From Paracrocinitomix sp040880585 (GTDB lineage: Bacteria; Bacteroidota; Bacteroidia; Flavobacteriales_D; Crocinitomicaceae): a stretch of 64,000 nt of DNA. Location: positions 102,686 through 166,685 of the forward strand of contig JBBDID010000009.1 in NCBI GenBank assembly GCA_040880585.1, given 5' to 3'. The translations under genes and the position numbers were made by a program. The first letter of the stretch is position 1; each line of letters begins with the position of its first letter. This document shows positions 46,937-56,100 of this stretch, in pieces. Under the pieces are notes generated by a model that saw only the letters and a program-made list of their open reading frames with translations, was not told where the DNA came from and ran no database searches.

Positions 46937-46979
46937 TTTAACCGTACATTCATCACAAAAATTCTATTTTGAGTCTGGT

Positions 46980-48626
46980 ATGAGGAATTATGTTCTTCCC
47001 TTTTTATTACTCTCTACTACTTCGTTTGGTCAGTTACTTGGCCCCAACATAACCGGTAATGTAGAAACTACTTTTCAATACCTGAATGAAGACACATTGA
47101 TTGGAGCACAGCAACCGGCTGAAAAAACGGTTCTCAACTCTTATGCATTGGTGAATTACCGTTACAAAGGGTTTAAGGGAGGTGTACGAATCGAATCTTA
47201 TTTGCCACATATATTGGGTTATCCTGATCGATTTTCAGGAACGGGTCTGGGTTATCGCTATGTGGGATATGAAAACAAAAAAATAGGATTTACAGTGGGT
47301 AATTTTTATGAGCAGTTTGGTTCGGGAATGCTTTTGCGTTCCTATGAGCAAAGGCAGTTAGGAGTTGACAACGCCATGGATGGGTTGCAACTGAGATTAA
47401 ATCCGGTTCCCGGTTTCACAGTAAAAGCGGTCTATGGAAAAATGCGTGCCAACTTCGTAGATGGCCTTATTAATTCAAAAGGATTGGTACGTGGGGTGGA
47501 TGCCGAAATTGATTTTTCAACTTTTTACGGCCTGTTAGATTCTTCTAAGTTTAAGTTAACCATAGGCGGGAGTTTTGTGAGTAAATTTCAAAATGCGGTA
47601 CACGCTCAATATAATATGCCAAAAAATGTGGGTTCTTACGGAGGTAGGTTCAATATGAAGTATGGCAATTTTTTCCTGGATGCTGAGCACGTTATAAAAG
47701 AAAATGACCCTTCACTGGACAATGGGTACATTTTTAATAAAGGACATGGAACATTTATTAATTTGGGATATTCTCAAAAGGGATTGGGAATAATTTTACA
47801 AGCAAAATCAATTGATAATATGAGTTATCGGGTAGATCCACACGCTGCTTTAACTGATCTACAGGTCAACTTTTTACCTGCATTAACAAAGGCACATACT
47901 TATAACTTAGCTGCTACACTTTACCCCTATGCCACACAACCTGTTGGAGAAGTTGCTTATCAGGCAGATATATTTTATAAAGTTCCGAAAGGAAGCGAAT
48001 TAGGTGGTAAATATGGTACCCAGATCAATGTTAACTACGCCGTTGCTTTTCGTCCGGTAAGGCATACCTCTGATATCAACCCTTTAGATTCAAGTCGCAT
48101 TACCTATAAAACAAATTTATTTGATAAGAGTGACAGCTTGTATTATCAAGATTTTAACATAGAGATCAAGAGGAAGTTGAATAAAAAGTGGAAGGTGGCC
48201 GCCAAGTATTTTCATTTTGACTTCAATAATGATGTCAACAATGTGACAAAAGACGGAAAAGGTATTATTAGTTCACATATAGGAGTAGTGGAAGCAGAAT
48301 ACAAAGTTTCACGCCGTCACACCCTCAGGGGTGAGTTTCAAGGTTTATGGACGAAAAAAGACAAGGGAAACTGGGCGACAGCATTAATTGAGTATACGAT
48401 TTCTCCCAGATTCTTTTTCGCTGTGATGGATCAATGGAATTATGGGAATCCAAATGAATCAAAACGTTTACATTATTTGATTGGATCTGCAGGATATATA
48501 GTAGGAGCCAGCCGAATTATGGTTACTTACGGTAAACAAAGAGAAGGAATATTTTGTATAGGGGGAGTCTGTCGACCGGTTCCTGCAACCAATGGACTCA
48601 CCGTGACTTTCACCTCTAGTTTTTAA
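46980..48626 (+). CDS. DUF6029 outer-membrane protein
   Basis: 548 aa with a signal peptide (MRNYVLPFLLLSTTSFGQ). The sequence is aromatic and rich in alternating beta strands (NYRYKGFKGGVRIESYLPH, YRYVGYENKKIGFTVGNFYEQFGSG), ending in Phe (LTVTFTSSF), typical for an outer-membrane beta-barrel. The FYEQFGSGMLLRSYEQRQLGVDNAMDG stretch is characteristic of DUF6029. It has two Cys near the C-terminus (IFCIGGVCRPV). Role unknown; the stop is 8 bp before the Omp28-like lipoprotein, so they are probably translated together. Confidence 0.85.
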   Translation: MRNYVLPFLLLSTTSFGQLLGPNITGNVETTFQYLNEDTLIGAQQPAEKTVLNSYALVNYRYKGFKGGVRIESYLPHILGYPDRFSGTGLGYRYVGYENKKIGFTVGNFYEQFGSGMLLRSYEQRQLGVDNAMDGLQLRLNPVPGFTVKAVYGKMRANFVDGLINSKGLVRGVDAEIDFSTFYGLLDSSKFKLTIGGSFVSKFQNAVHAQYNMPKNVGSYGGRFNMKYGNFFLDAEHVIKENDPSLDNGYIFNKGHGTFINLGYSQKGLGIILQAKSIDNMSYRVDPHAALTDLQVNFLPALTKAHTYNLAATLYPYATQPVGEVAYQADIFYKVPKGSELGGKYGTQINVNYAVAFRPVRHTSDINPLDSSRITYKTNLFDKSDSLYYQDFNIEIKRKLNKKWKVAAKYFHFDFNNDVNNVTKDGKGIISSHIGVVEAEYKVSRRHTLRGEFQGLWTKKDKGNWATALIEYTISPRFFFAVMDQWNYGNPNESKRLHYLIGSAGYIVGASRIMVTYGKQREGIFCIGGVCRPVPATNGLTVTFTSSF

Positions 48627-48634
48627 AAAAAATT

Positions 48635-49564
48635 ATGCGCCATTTTTATTACATACTGATCGTACTTATTGCTTTTTTGAATGGTTCTTGTGACAAGGTT
48701 GAGAATCCCATTAAGCCGGCTGTCGAGGTCGACACGACTATTTTTCCGGGAAATTGGGCTGCGGATTATCCTGAGATCAACTGGACACCAAATACAAACA
48801 CCAAAAGAAATGTTGTCCTTGAAGATTACACCGGACACAAATGCCCGAACTGTCCGGATGCTGCAACAGAGGCTGAAAACATTGCAACAATGAATCCCGA
48901 TAGAGTTTTTGTAGCTTCTATTCACGCCAGTCCGGGAGGCATTTCAACATTTCAACAGACAAATGACAGTTGTAATCAAAATGTGGTTCCTTACGACAAA
49001 TTTTGTCGGGAATTATACTGTAATGAAAGTATTGCTTATGGGGAGGCATTTTCCAGTGGATTTGGTTTTTTTGCCAATCCTCAGGGAAACATAAGTCGGA
49101 TTACACCCGCAGGAGAAGAAATGTTTACTTTGTATGCCGGATGGGCACCCCGTGTTAATGATGTGCTAGCTGCAAACGATCTCAAGGTGAACATTCAGGC
49201 ACAAAGCAATTATTATGCTGAAACAAACGGCTTCTTTTTACACACTGAAGTTGAATTTCTGGAGGAACTGAATGGCAACTACAATCAAGTGGTGTATTTG
49301 TTAGAAGAAGATATTATTGACTGGCAAGATGACAATGGTTTTTACGACAGTCAATACCATCATCACAACACATTGGTTGGCTGTATTGATGGCCTACCCT
49401 GGGGCAGATCACTCGGCGCTGAAAAAATTGCGGGCGATCAATCTTATTTAGATTATTCTTACTCCCTTCCTTCCGGAAAAACAAACACAGACTATCATCT
49501 TTTGATTTATGTGTATGACGTAGATACTTATGAAATTCTTCAGGTAATTAAGCATCAATTTTAA
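48635..49564 (+). CDS. Omp28-like lipoprotein with CPNC motif
   Basis: 309 aa. Lipoprotein signal MRHFYYILIVLIAFLNGSCD (Cys19). Residues 55-80 have the Omp28-type NVVLEDYTGHKCPNCPDAATEAE with a CPNC thiol motif, then VFVASIHASPGG. Further Cys pairs are seen in DSCNQNVVPYDKFCRELYCNES. Unlike the 611-aa homologue at 44413 it has no T9SS domain and is presumably anchored in the outer membrane by its lipid. It follows DUF6029 by 8 bp. Confidence 0.9.
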   Translation: MRHFYYILIVLIAFLNGSCDKVENPIKPAVEVDTTIFPGNWAADYPEINWTPNTNTKRNVVLEDYTGHKCPNCPDAATEAENIATMNPDRVFVASIHASPGGISTFQQTNDSCNQNVVPYDKFCRELYCNESIAYGEAFSSGFGFFANPQGNISRITPAGEEMFTLYAGWAPRVNDVLAANDLKVNIQAQSNYYAETNGFFLHTEVEFLEELNGNYNQVVYLLEEDIIDWQDDNGFYDSQYHHHNTLVGCIDGLPWGRSLGAEKIAGDQSYLDYSYSLPSGKTNTDYHLLIYVYDVDTYEILQVIKHQF

Positions 49565-49753
49565 TCACGTCATCCTCTACACTTTTTAATCTCATTTTTT
49601 CAAATTTTCACTAGGATGTTTTAACCTTTTTTAGTACCTTGAAGAAAATATTTTTACAAATTAAACGTCTTTAATTATGAGATTTTAATCGTTTAAATCA
49701 ACCATTGTTAATAAGTTAATCTGTTATTATTCAAGGTTTATCGATTAATTTTG

Positions 49754-49761
49754 TATGTTTG
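49754..49761 (+). promoter_or_regulatory. -7 box of the 61-aa gene
   Basis: TATGTTTG, exact TAnnTTTG, 24 bp before ATG 49786. The gap 49565-49753 shows no gene. Confidence 0.55.
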
Positions 49762-49785
49762 TAGAACCATTTGAAAAAGAAGCGT

Positions 49786-49971
49786 ATGTTAGAATTATGC
49801 AAGGAGATACTAACGAAAGTTAGTTTTGACAAACTGTTATTTCAAAAAGAATTGCGCAAAGCGTTAAGTTGGCTCAAGTCGGATGAAATTGCCGTTTTTA
49901 AGGAGTGGTGCATAAACCGTTTTGGCAATGTTTATCCGGATGTGATCAAGGTGGCTTTTAGCAAGTCTTAA
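49786..49971 (+). CDS. Conserved-looking 61-aa cytoplasmic protein
   Basis: MLELCKEILTKVSFDKLLFQ and onwards, ending AFSKS. Mostly helical and without signal or TM. I prefer ATG 49786 over a TTG five codons upstream, because the promoter box leaves only a short leader. It has its own promoter-like box and a strong terminator, so it is a well-isolated single gene. I believe similar short proteins occur in other Bacteroidota, but I cannot name a family or function. Confidence 0.65.
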   Translation: MLELCKEILTKVSFDKLLFQKELRKALSWLKSDEIAVFKEWCINRFGNVYPDVIKVAFSKS

Positions 49972-49989
49972 CGAAAAAACAAAATCATT

Positions 49990-50028
49990 CACCGCCGTTC
50001 GACAAGAGTTGGACGGTGGTTTTTTTTT
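49990..50028 (+). terminator. Terminator of the 61-aa gene
   Basis: CACCGCCGTTC / GTTGGACGGTGG hairpin (49990-50019, small internal mismatch) followed by T9. Element B starts 8 bp after the T-run. Confidence 0.9.
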
Positions 50029-50035
50029 ACTCTTT

Positions 50036-50291
50036 CCTGACTTCAGTACCGGGACACCCTGAATTAAGAATCGAATGATTTTTGAAGATTCCTCTTTTCT
50101 TATACGCTTGGATTTTTGGTTTGGATTTCGGCTACAATCTCGACTACGCTCGATTTCCGGCTCGATTTCCGGCTCGATTTCCGGCTCGATTTCCGACTCG
50201 ATTTCCGGCTCAGTGTACAACCCAAAAAAGTAACAAAAGAAACTCAAGCGCCAAACTTGTTGTTTTTGTTAAAATTATGTACGGAAGTCAG
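50036..50291. mobile_element. 256-bp MITE-like element, copy B
   Basis: The left end CCTGACTTCAGTAC and right end GTACGGAAGTCAG are inverted repeats (one mismatch in 13), with the same subterminal ACACCCTG as copy A at 10112. The interior shares about 43 bp with A (CTCAGTGTACAAC, AAAAAAGTAAC, AACTCAAGCGC) and has a 12-bp tandem repeat in place of A's left hairpin arm. Direct flanking repeat: CGGTGG-T9-ACTCTTT before (50014-50035) and CGGCGG-T7-ACTCTTT after (50292-50311). Again it lies right behind a terminator. No coding capacity. With the terminator at 49990 it accounts for the gap 49972-50302. Confidence 0.65.
50151..50210. repeat. Five 12-bp tandem repeats
   Basis: CGATTTCCGGCT repeated five times, the fourth copy with one change (CGATTTCCGACT). 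It lies inside element B, right after CGACTACGCT. Confidence 0.95.
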
Positions 50292-50302
50292 CGGCGGTTT
50301 TT

Positions 50303-51223
50303 TTACTCTTTTTTTACAAATCGTATATTTCGCATTAATCCTTCATATTTTGTTCGCTTCACCGCTGAATGCCTGAAAACTTCATTGAAGGTGTCTTTTG
50401 TCAGTTGGGTAAGGTCAAGTTGATTCAAATCGGGGTGGGGTTGAAATGCTTCTTCTTGATGCGGCTTTGAAAAGCGGTTCCAGGGGCAGACATCCTGGCA
50501 AATATCGCAGCCAAAGACCCATCCTTCCATTTTATCTTCAAATTCTTTCGGGATCAACTCATCTTTCAGTTCAATGGTCAGGTAAGAGATGCATTTTGAG
50601 CCATCCACCACTTGAGGCTTAATAATGGCTTCTGTAGGGCAGGCATCTATACATTTGGTGCAACTTCCACAGTGATCATTTACGGCTTGGTCATACTCCA
50701 ATTCAACATCCATAATAATCTCTCCGATAAAAAAGAAAGAGCCTTTTTTGGTAGATAAAAGATTGGCGTTTTTCCCGATCCATCCCAGACCTGCACGCTC
50801 TGCCCAGGCTTTGTCTAAGACGGGAGCAGAGTCGGTAAAACAGCGAGCGTTTATATCCCCCACCTCATCTTTAATAAAATCAATTACTTCATTTAATTTT
50901 TTTCGGATGACTTGATGATAATCTTTCCCGTAAGCGTATTTAGAAATCTTCAATCCGTTCTTCCTGAACAGTTCTTTTTCCGGATAATAATTGACCAATA
51001 CAGAGATCACACTTTTTGCTCCATCCACTAATAAAGCCGGATTCAAGCGTTTATCAAAGTGATTTTCCATGTAGGACATCTTCCCCTGGTAGTTTTTTTT
51101 AAGCCAATTTTCAAGGTGAATGGCCTCTTCTTCCAGAAAAACAACTTTGGCGATTCCACAAGATAAAAAGCCGAGTTCTTCTGCCTTTTGTTTGATTCGT
51201 CGGGATAGTTCTGTTTTATTCAT
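50303..51223 (-). CDS. queG: Epoxyqueuosine reductase
   Basis: 306 aa; last step of queuosine synthesis, cobalamin-dependent reduction of epoxyqueuosine in tRNA. Catalytic Asp region FTDSAPVLDKAWAERAGLGWIGKN, two ferredoxin-type clusters CGSCTKCIDACPTEAI and CDICQDVCPWN. The start ATG 51223 overlaps the end of ruvB by 8 bp; a longer frame from 51253 would run further into ruvB. The final codons lie in the poly-T tract that forms the right-hand flank of element B, so the insertion is immediately behind the stop. Confidence 0.96.
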   Translation of the reverse strand: MNKTELSRRIKQKAEELGFLSCGIAKVVFLEEEAIHLENWLKKNYQGKMSYMENHFDKRLNPALLVDGAKSVISVLVNYYPEKELFRKNGLKISKYAYGKDYHQVIRKKLNEVIDFIKDEVGDINARCFTDSAPVLDKAWAERAGLGWIGKNANLLSTKKGSFFFIGEIIMDVELEYDQAVNDHCGSCTKCIDACPTEAIIKPQVVDGSKCISYLTIELKDELIPKEFEDKMEGWVFGCDICQDVCPWNRFSKPHQEEAFQPHPDLNQLDLTQLTKDTFNEVFRHSAVKRTKYEGLMRNIRFVKKE

Positions 51224-52244
51224 TGAAAAGTCCTCCCTGTTGGAAGAGTCCACCCTCTTTTCCCAGGTGTTTCAGCGCTTTTTCGGTCACTTTTCTTCCT
51301 CTGGAGGTGCGCATAATATATCCTTCTTTGATCAAAAAAGGTTCGTATACCTCTTCTATGGTTCCGCCATTTTCTCCCACAGCCGTAGCAATTGTTGTGA
51401 TTCCTACCGGACCTCCTCCAAACTTATCAATAATTACAGAAAGGATTTTATTGTCCATTTCGTCGAGTCCATTTTGATCTACATTTAAGGCTTCCAGGGC
51501 AATATTGGCAATATCAATGTTTATCGTACCGTCTCCTTTTATTTGGGCAAAGTCTCTTACTCTTCGCAGCAGTGCATTTGCGATTCTGGGTGTTCCCCTG
51601 CTTCGTCTGGCAATTTCAATAGCCGCGTCTTCTTTAATTTCAACGTTTAAAATTCCGGCAGCACGTTTTACAATGTCTGACAGTATTTCAGTATCATAAT
51701 ACTCCAGGCGACTGTTAATTCCAAAACGTGCCCTTAAGGGAGAGGTCAATAATCCGGAACGGGTGGTAGCACCAATCAATGTAAAAGGATTCAGGGTAAT
51801 TTGAACCGTTCTGGCCGAGGGACCTGAATCGATCATGATATCAATGGTAAAATCCTCCATTGCCGAATAAAGGTACTCTTCAATCACCGGGCTTAGCCTA
51901 TGGATTTCATCAATAAACAAGACATCCCCCTCTTCAAGATTTGTCAATAAACCTGCCAAATCTCCGGGTTTGTCCAGTACCGGGCCGGAAGTAATCTTGA
52001 TGCCTACTCCCAGTTCATTCGCTAAAATATTCGCTAAGGTAGTTTTCCCCAATCCGGGAGGGCCGTGCAATAAAACATGATCCAATGATTCATTTCGTTT
52101 TCGGGCAGCCTGAACAAATACCTCAAGATTTTCAATCACCTTTTTTTGTCCGGCAAAATCGTCAAACATCTTGGGGCGTAATACCTTGTCTATTTCCTCT
52201 TCTTTTGAAAAGTCTTCCTCGTCTCTATAGTCAAATGATTCCAA
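51216..52244 (-). CDS. ruvB: Holliday junction branch-migration ATPase RuvB
   Basis: About 342 aa. AAA+ motor of RuvAB: Walker A GPPGLGKTT, Walker B DEIHRL, sensor 1 IGATTRSG, winged-helix C-terminal domain (MRTSRGRKVTEKALKHL). I place the start at TTG 52244 (MESFDYRDEEDFSKEEE), which gives the normal RuvB length. An in-frame ATG at 52292 would add 16 residues, but a TATATTTG box (52279-52272) falls inside that extension. It is followed by queG with an 8-bp overlap, so it is an operon. Confidence 0.93.
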   Translation of the reverse strand: MESFDYRDEEDFSKEEEIDKVLRPKMFDDFAGQKKVIENLEVFVQAARKRNESLDHVLLHGPPGLGKTTLANILANELGVGIKITSGPVLDKPGDLAGLLTNLEEGDVLFIDEIHRLSPVIEEYLYSAMEDFTIDIMIDSGPSARTVQITLNPFTLIGATTRSGLLTSPLRARFGINSRLEYYDTEILSDIVKRAAGILNVEIKEDAAIEIARRSRGTPRIANALLRRVRDFAQIKGDGTINIDIANIALEALNVDQNGLDEMDNKILSVIIDKFGGGPVGITTIATAVGENGGTIEEVYEPFLIKEGYIMRTSRGRKVTEKALKHLGKEGGLFQQGGLFNE

Positions 52245-52271
52245 TTTGCTTGTTGTTTGTGGATAACAATT

Positions 52272-52279
52272 CAAATATA
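52272..52279 (-). promoter_or_regulatory. -7 box of ruvB
   Basis: Minus strand TATATTTG, 27 bp before TTG 52244; supports the shorter ruvB start. Confidence 0.5.
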
Positions 52280-52313
52280 CGGCTTTCCACAATCATTTTT
52301 TAAATCATACAGA

Positions 52314-52400
52314 AATGTTTTACAGACGGGTAACTATTTGGTTGAAGTTTCTACAAAAGATGGAAACAGAACCACTGAAAATCTGGTTATTATTGAGTAA
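52314..52400 (+). pseudogene. Remnant of a T9SS type A sorting domain
   Basis: A 28-codon frame ending in TAA reads NVLQTGNYLVEVSTKDG and then NRTTENLVIIE. This is the pattern of the very end of a T9SS type A domain (L-x-x-G-x-Y-L-V-x-V-x-x-x-x-G and LVI at the terminus; compare GVYVINMNIDGEQ in the 44413 gene). There is no start or upstream body: the sequence runs straight into the ruvB promoter region. It keeps its own terminator, so it looks like the tail of a secreted-protein gene whose body was deleted. Confidence 0.65.
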
Positions 52401-52430
52401 CAAACCCGGTTTTTTACTATAATCTTAAAA

Positions 52431-52459
52431 GGGGAGTCAATAATTGGCTCCCTTTTTTT
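52431..52459 (+). terminator. Terminator behind the T9SS remnant
   Basis: GGGAGTCAA / TTGGCTCCC hairpin followed by T7. It has no complete gene to serve and thus supports the remnant call at 52314. Confidence 0.85.
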
Positions 52460-52558
52460 ATGACAATTATATTCTCTAATAAAAATCATACTCCGGGCTA
52501 ATACGAATCAGTTACTCAGTTACAATGATTTCGTAATTTTATCGTATATTATAGAACT

Positions 52559-53029
52559 GTGAATTCAGTAAGAAAGCCATATCGGTTAATCGCATTATTG
52601 ATGTCTTTCGTGCTTTTAGTAAGCTCGACAGGGTTTTCTTTTAATGTCCATATATGTCAGGATCAAATAGAAACCTTTTCGTTTTTTGGAGAAGCACCTG
52701 CCTGTGAAATGGCAGAAAAACACAAAGAGACAAAATCATGTTGTGCGTTAAAAAAAGAGGAAGAACGCTTAAAAAAACAAGAAGGACAAGACGTTATTTC
52801 AGCTCTTCCATGTTGTAATAATCAACAACTTTATTATACCCTTGATGTTGAATACGAAACCTCAATTGAAGCGGCAGAAAAACCCGACATTCAATTAAAT
52901 CCTGCATTTGTATCTAATCCCTCTATAGAATTAAATTCGTTTGATTCGTTTGGATCAATGTACGATATAGATCCTCCTCCCCTGATAAAAAGGAATATTT
53001 CTGTCCTTTATCAGGTATTTCGTTTATGA
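52559..53029 (+). CDS. HYC_CC_PP-type exported protein upstream of the efflux operon
   Basis: 156 aa, GTG start at 52559. Signal-like N-terminus (LIALLMSFVLLVSSTGFS) followed by NVHIC, two CC pairs (SCCALKK and LPCCNN) and a late DPPP motif. This is the HYC_CC_PP layout, seen in small Bacteroidota proteins often next to heavy-metal transport genes. The Cys/His content suggests periplasmic metal binding, not proven. It is 77 bp before the CusA-like gene and likely the first gene of the operon. Confidence 0.8.
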   Translation: MNSVRKPYRLIALLMSFVLLVSSTGFSFNVHICQDQIETFSFFGEAPACEMAEKHKETKSCCALKKEEERLKKQEGQDVISALPCCNNQQLYYTLDVEYETSIEAAEKPDIQLNPAFVSNPSIELNSFDSFGSMYDIDPPPLIKRNISVLYQVFRL

Positions 53030-53106
53030 TTCATGTTTCTCATTGACCAACACATCAAGCATGTTGGTGTGTCTATTGGTAATTATATATCCACTAATTA
53101 TGAATC

Positions 53107-56100
53107 ATGTTAAACCGAATAATAAAATTTTTTCTTGATAATAAACTAGTTGCCTGGCTTGCACTTTTTCTCTTTGTGGGTTGGGGAATTGTTACTGCCC
53201 CGTTTGAATATGAATCTGATTACCTGCCAAGTGATCCGGTGGCAGTAGACGCTATTCCTGACATTGGTGAAAACCAGCAAATTGTATTTACGAAGTGGAT
53301 GGGACGTTCGCCTCAAGATGTCGAAGATCAAATCACTTACCCCTTAACATCTGCTCTTTTAGGAATTCCAGGTGTGAAAAGCGTGCGCAGTAATTCCATG
53401 TTTGGCTTTTCAAGCATCTATTTGATCTTTGAAGAAGACATTGAATTTTACTGGAGCAGAAGTCGAATTTTAGAAAAACTCAATTCGCTTCCATCCGGCT
53501 TATTACCTCCGGACGTTCAACCCACTTTAGGCCCGGACGCAACTGCACTGGGTCAAATTTACTGGTACACATTAGAAGGCCGCGACAAAGAAGGAAATCC
53601 AACAAGCGGTTGGGATCAACATGAATTGCGTTCCATTCAGGATTTCTACGTTAAATATGCTTTACAATCTGCAACGGGAGTTTCAGAAGTTGCTTCAGTT
53701 GGAGGATTTGTTCAGGAATACCAGGTGGATGTCGATCCTGAAAAAATGAGGGTCTATGATGTCACTCTCAATCAAATAATGAATGCCATTAAACAAAGCA
53801 ATTTGGATATCGGGGCGCAAACAATTGAAATCAACAAAGCTGAATATTTTGTTCGTGGTTTAGGTTATGTAAAAGAATTAGATGATATCAGAAAAAGTGT
53901 TGTCAAAGTTGTTGACAATGTCCCTATTAGAATTGAAGATGTAGCGCATGTTCATCTCGGCCCTGCAAGCAGAAGAGGTGTTTTGGATAAAGCGGGTGCG
54001 CCTGCAGTTGGCGGAGTTGTAGTTGCAAGATACGGGTCAAACCCGCTGCAAGTCATCAATAATGTCAAAGAAAAAATTGAAAAATTCGCCGGCGGATTAC
54101 CCTCAAAAACATTGGATGACGGAACCGTATCACAAGTCACCATTGTTCCGTTTTATGATAGAACTGAATTGATTCACGAAACTATCGGTACACTTGAAGA
54201 AGCCTTAACACTTGAAATCATTATCACCATCATTGTGGTAATTCTGATGCTACTTCATTTAAAATCTTCCCTGATTATCTCAGCTTCATTACCCGTAGCC
54301 GTACTCATGTGCTTTATTGCCATGCGTTATTTTGGAATAGACGCCAACATTGTTGCATTATCCGGAATTGCAATAGCAGTAGGGACTATGGTAGATATGG
54401 GAATTGTTTTGATTGAAAGCATGGTCAATCAAATGAAAGTTGCTCCTGAATCACAGCCACTAAAACAAACGATTTACATTGCTACAACTGAAGTTGCTTC
54501 TGCCGTAGTTACAGCTGTTGCAACTACCATAGTTAGCTTTTTACCCGTTTTTACTATGCAGGCTTCTGAAGGGAAATTGTTCAGGCCACTTGCGTTCACA
54601 AAAACCTTTGCATTGTTGGCTGCAATTATTATCGCAATTACTATTATCCCAACCATTGCAGAGCAAGTATTTAAATTAAAAAGTAAGAATAAAGCCGCTG
54701 CCTATGCCTCAAATGGCATCCTCTCAATCCTTTCAGTTATCTTACTCTTTACCGACTATTCATTTTTTGGTTTTTTCGGACTTGTAGTTGGAATAGGTGG
54801 CATACTGACTGCATTTCTGCAAGAAGAAAAATCAGAAATTTGGATGAAACGCTTTAGCTACGGTAAAAATATAATTTACGCTTTGATCGTTGCCTGGCTA
54901 TTAGCTGTCATTTGGATGCCACTTGGTGTTGCAAAGAGTGAGCTTCTCAACTTTCTTTTTATAGTGATCATTCTAGGATCTGTAATCGGATTCTTTTATG
55001 TGGTGATTCACTATTACGAGAAAATTCTTCGTTTTCTCTTAGATGTCAAATATGTATTTCTAGGTTTGATCGCTGTTTTACTGATTATCGGATATAATAT
55101 TTTCAGTAATACCGAAGAAGAATTTATGCCGTCTTTAGATGAGGGGTCTTTTTTACTGATGCCAACGGCAATGCCACATGCAGGTATGGAGATGAACATT
55201 CAAAATTTAAGAATGTTGGATATGTCAGTGAACGCAATTCCGGAAGTTAAAATGGTGGTTGGAAAGGCAGGTCGTGTTAACAGTTCGCTAGACCCTGCCC
55301 CAATGTCAATGTATGAGAATATCATTACTTATAAATCTGAATATAAAACAGGTGAAAACGGAAGACGGATACGCTTTAAAGTGGATAATGAAGGCCATTA
55401 TGTTAGAAATGAAAAAGGTGAACTGATTCCTGATGAAAACGGCCAATACTTTAGGCAATGGAGAGATCACATAAAAAGCCCTGATGATATCTGGGATGAA
55501 ATTGTCAAAGCTTCTAAAATTCCTGGAATTACTTCTGCACCAAAATTACAACCCATTGAAACCAGGTTAGTAATGCTACAGACAGGTATGCGGGCTCCTA
55601 TGGGTGTAAAAGTTCAGGGACCGGATCTAAAGACCATTGAAGATTTTGGTAAAGAACTTGAAAAGCATCTGAAAGAAGTTGAGGGAGTAAAGAAAGAGGC
55701 TGTATTTGCAGATCGGATTGTAGGCAAACCTTACATGATGTTGGATATTCAAAGGGATGAAATCAGTAAACACGGTTTAACCGTTGTTGAAGTCCAAAAA
55801 CAAATTCAGGCAGCTATTGGCGGTATGGTAATGAGCACTACTGTTGAGGGCCGGGAACGATATGATATTCGCGTGCGATATCCACTTGAATTGAGAAATG
55901 ACCCTAGTAAACTACGCAATATCACTGTTTCAACACCTATGGGCACGCATATACCTCTGGGGGATTTAGTTGAGGTAAAATACCAACAGGGCCCGCAATC
56001 TATCAAAAGTGAAGATGGTTTTTTACTGGGTTATGTGTTGCTGGATAAAAAAGACGGGTATTCAGAAGTTGAAGTTGTTGAAAATGCCCAAACGTACCTC

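Noticed and set aside
49864..50247. Minus-strand frame with EIEP repeats
   Set aside because: It is the translation of the 12-bp tandem repeats in element B running into the antisense of the 61-aa gene; no promoter or homology.
52245..52292. N-terminal extension of RuvB from ATG 52292
   Set aside because: It contains a TAnnTTTG promoter box and makes the protein longer than the family norm; TTG 52244 fits better.
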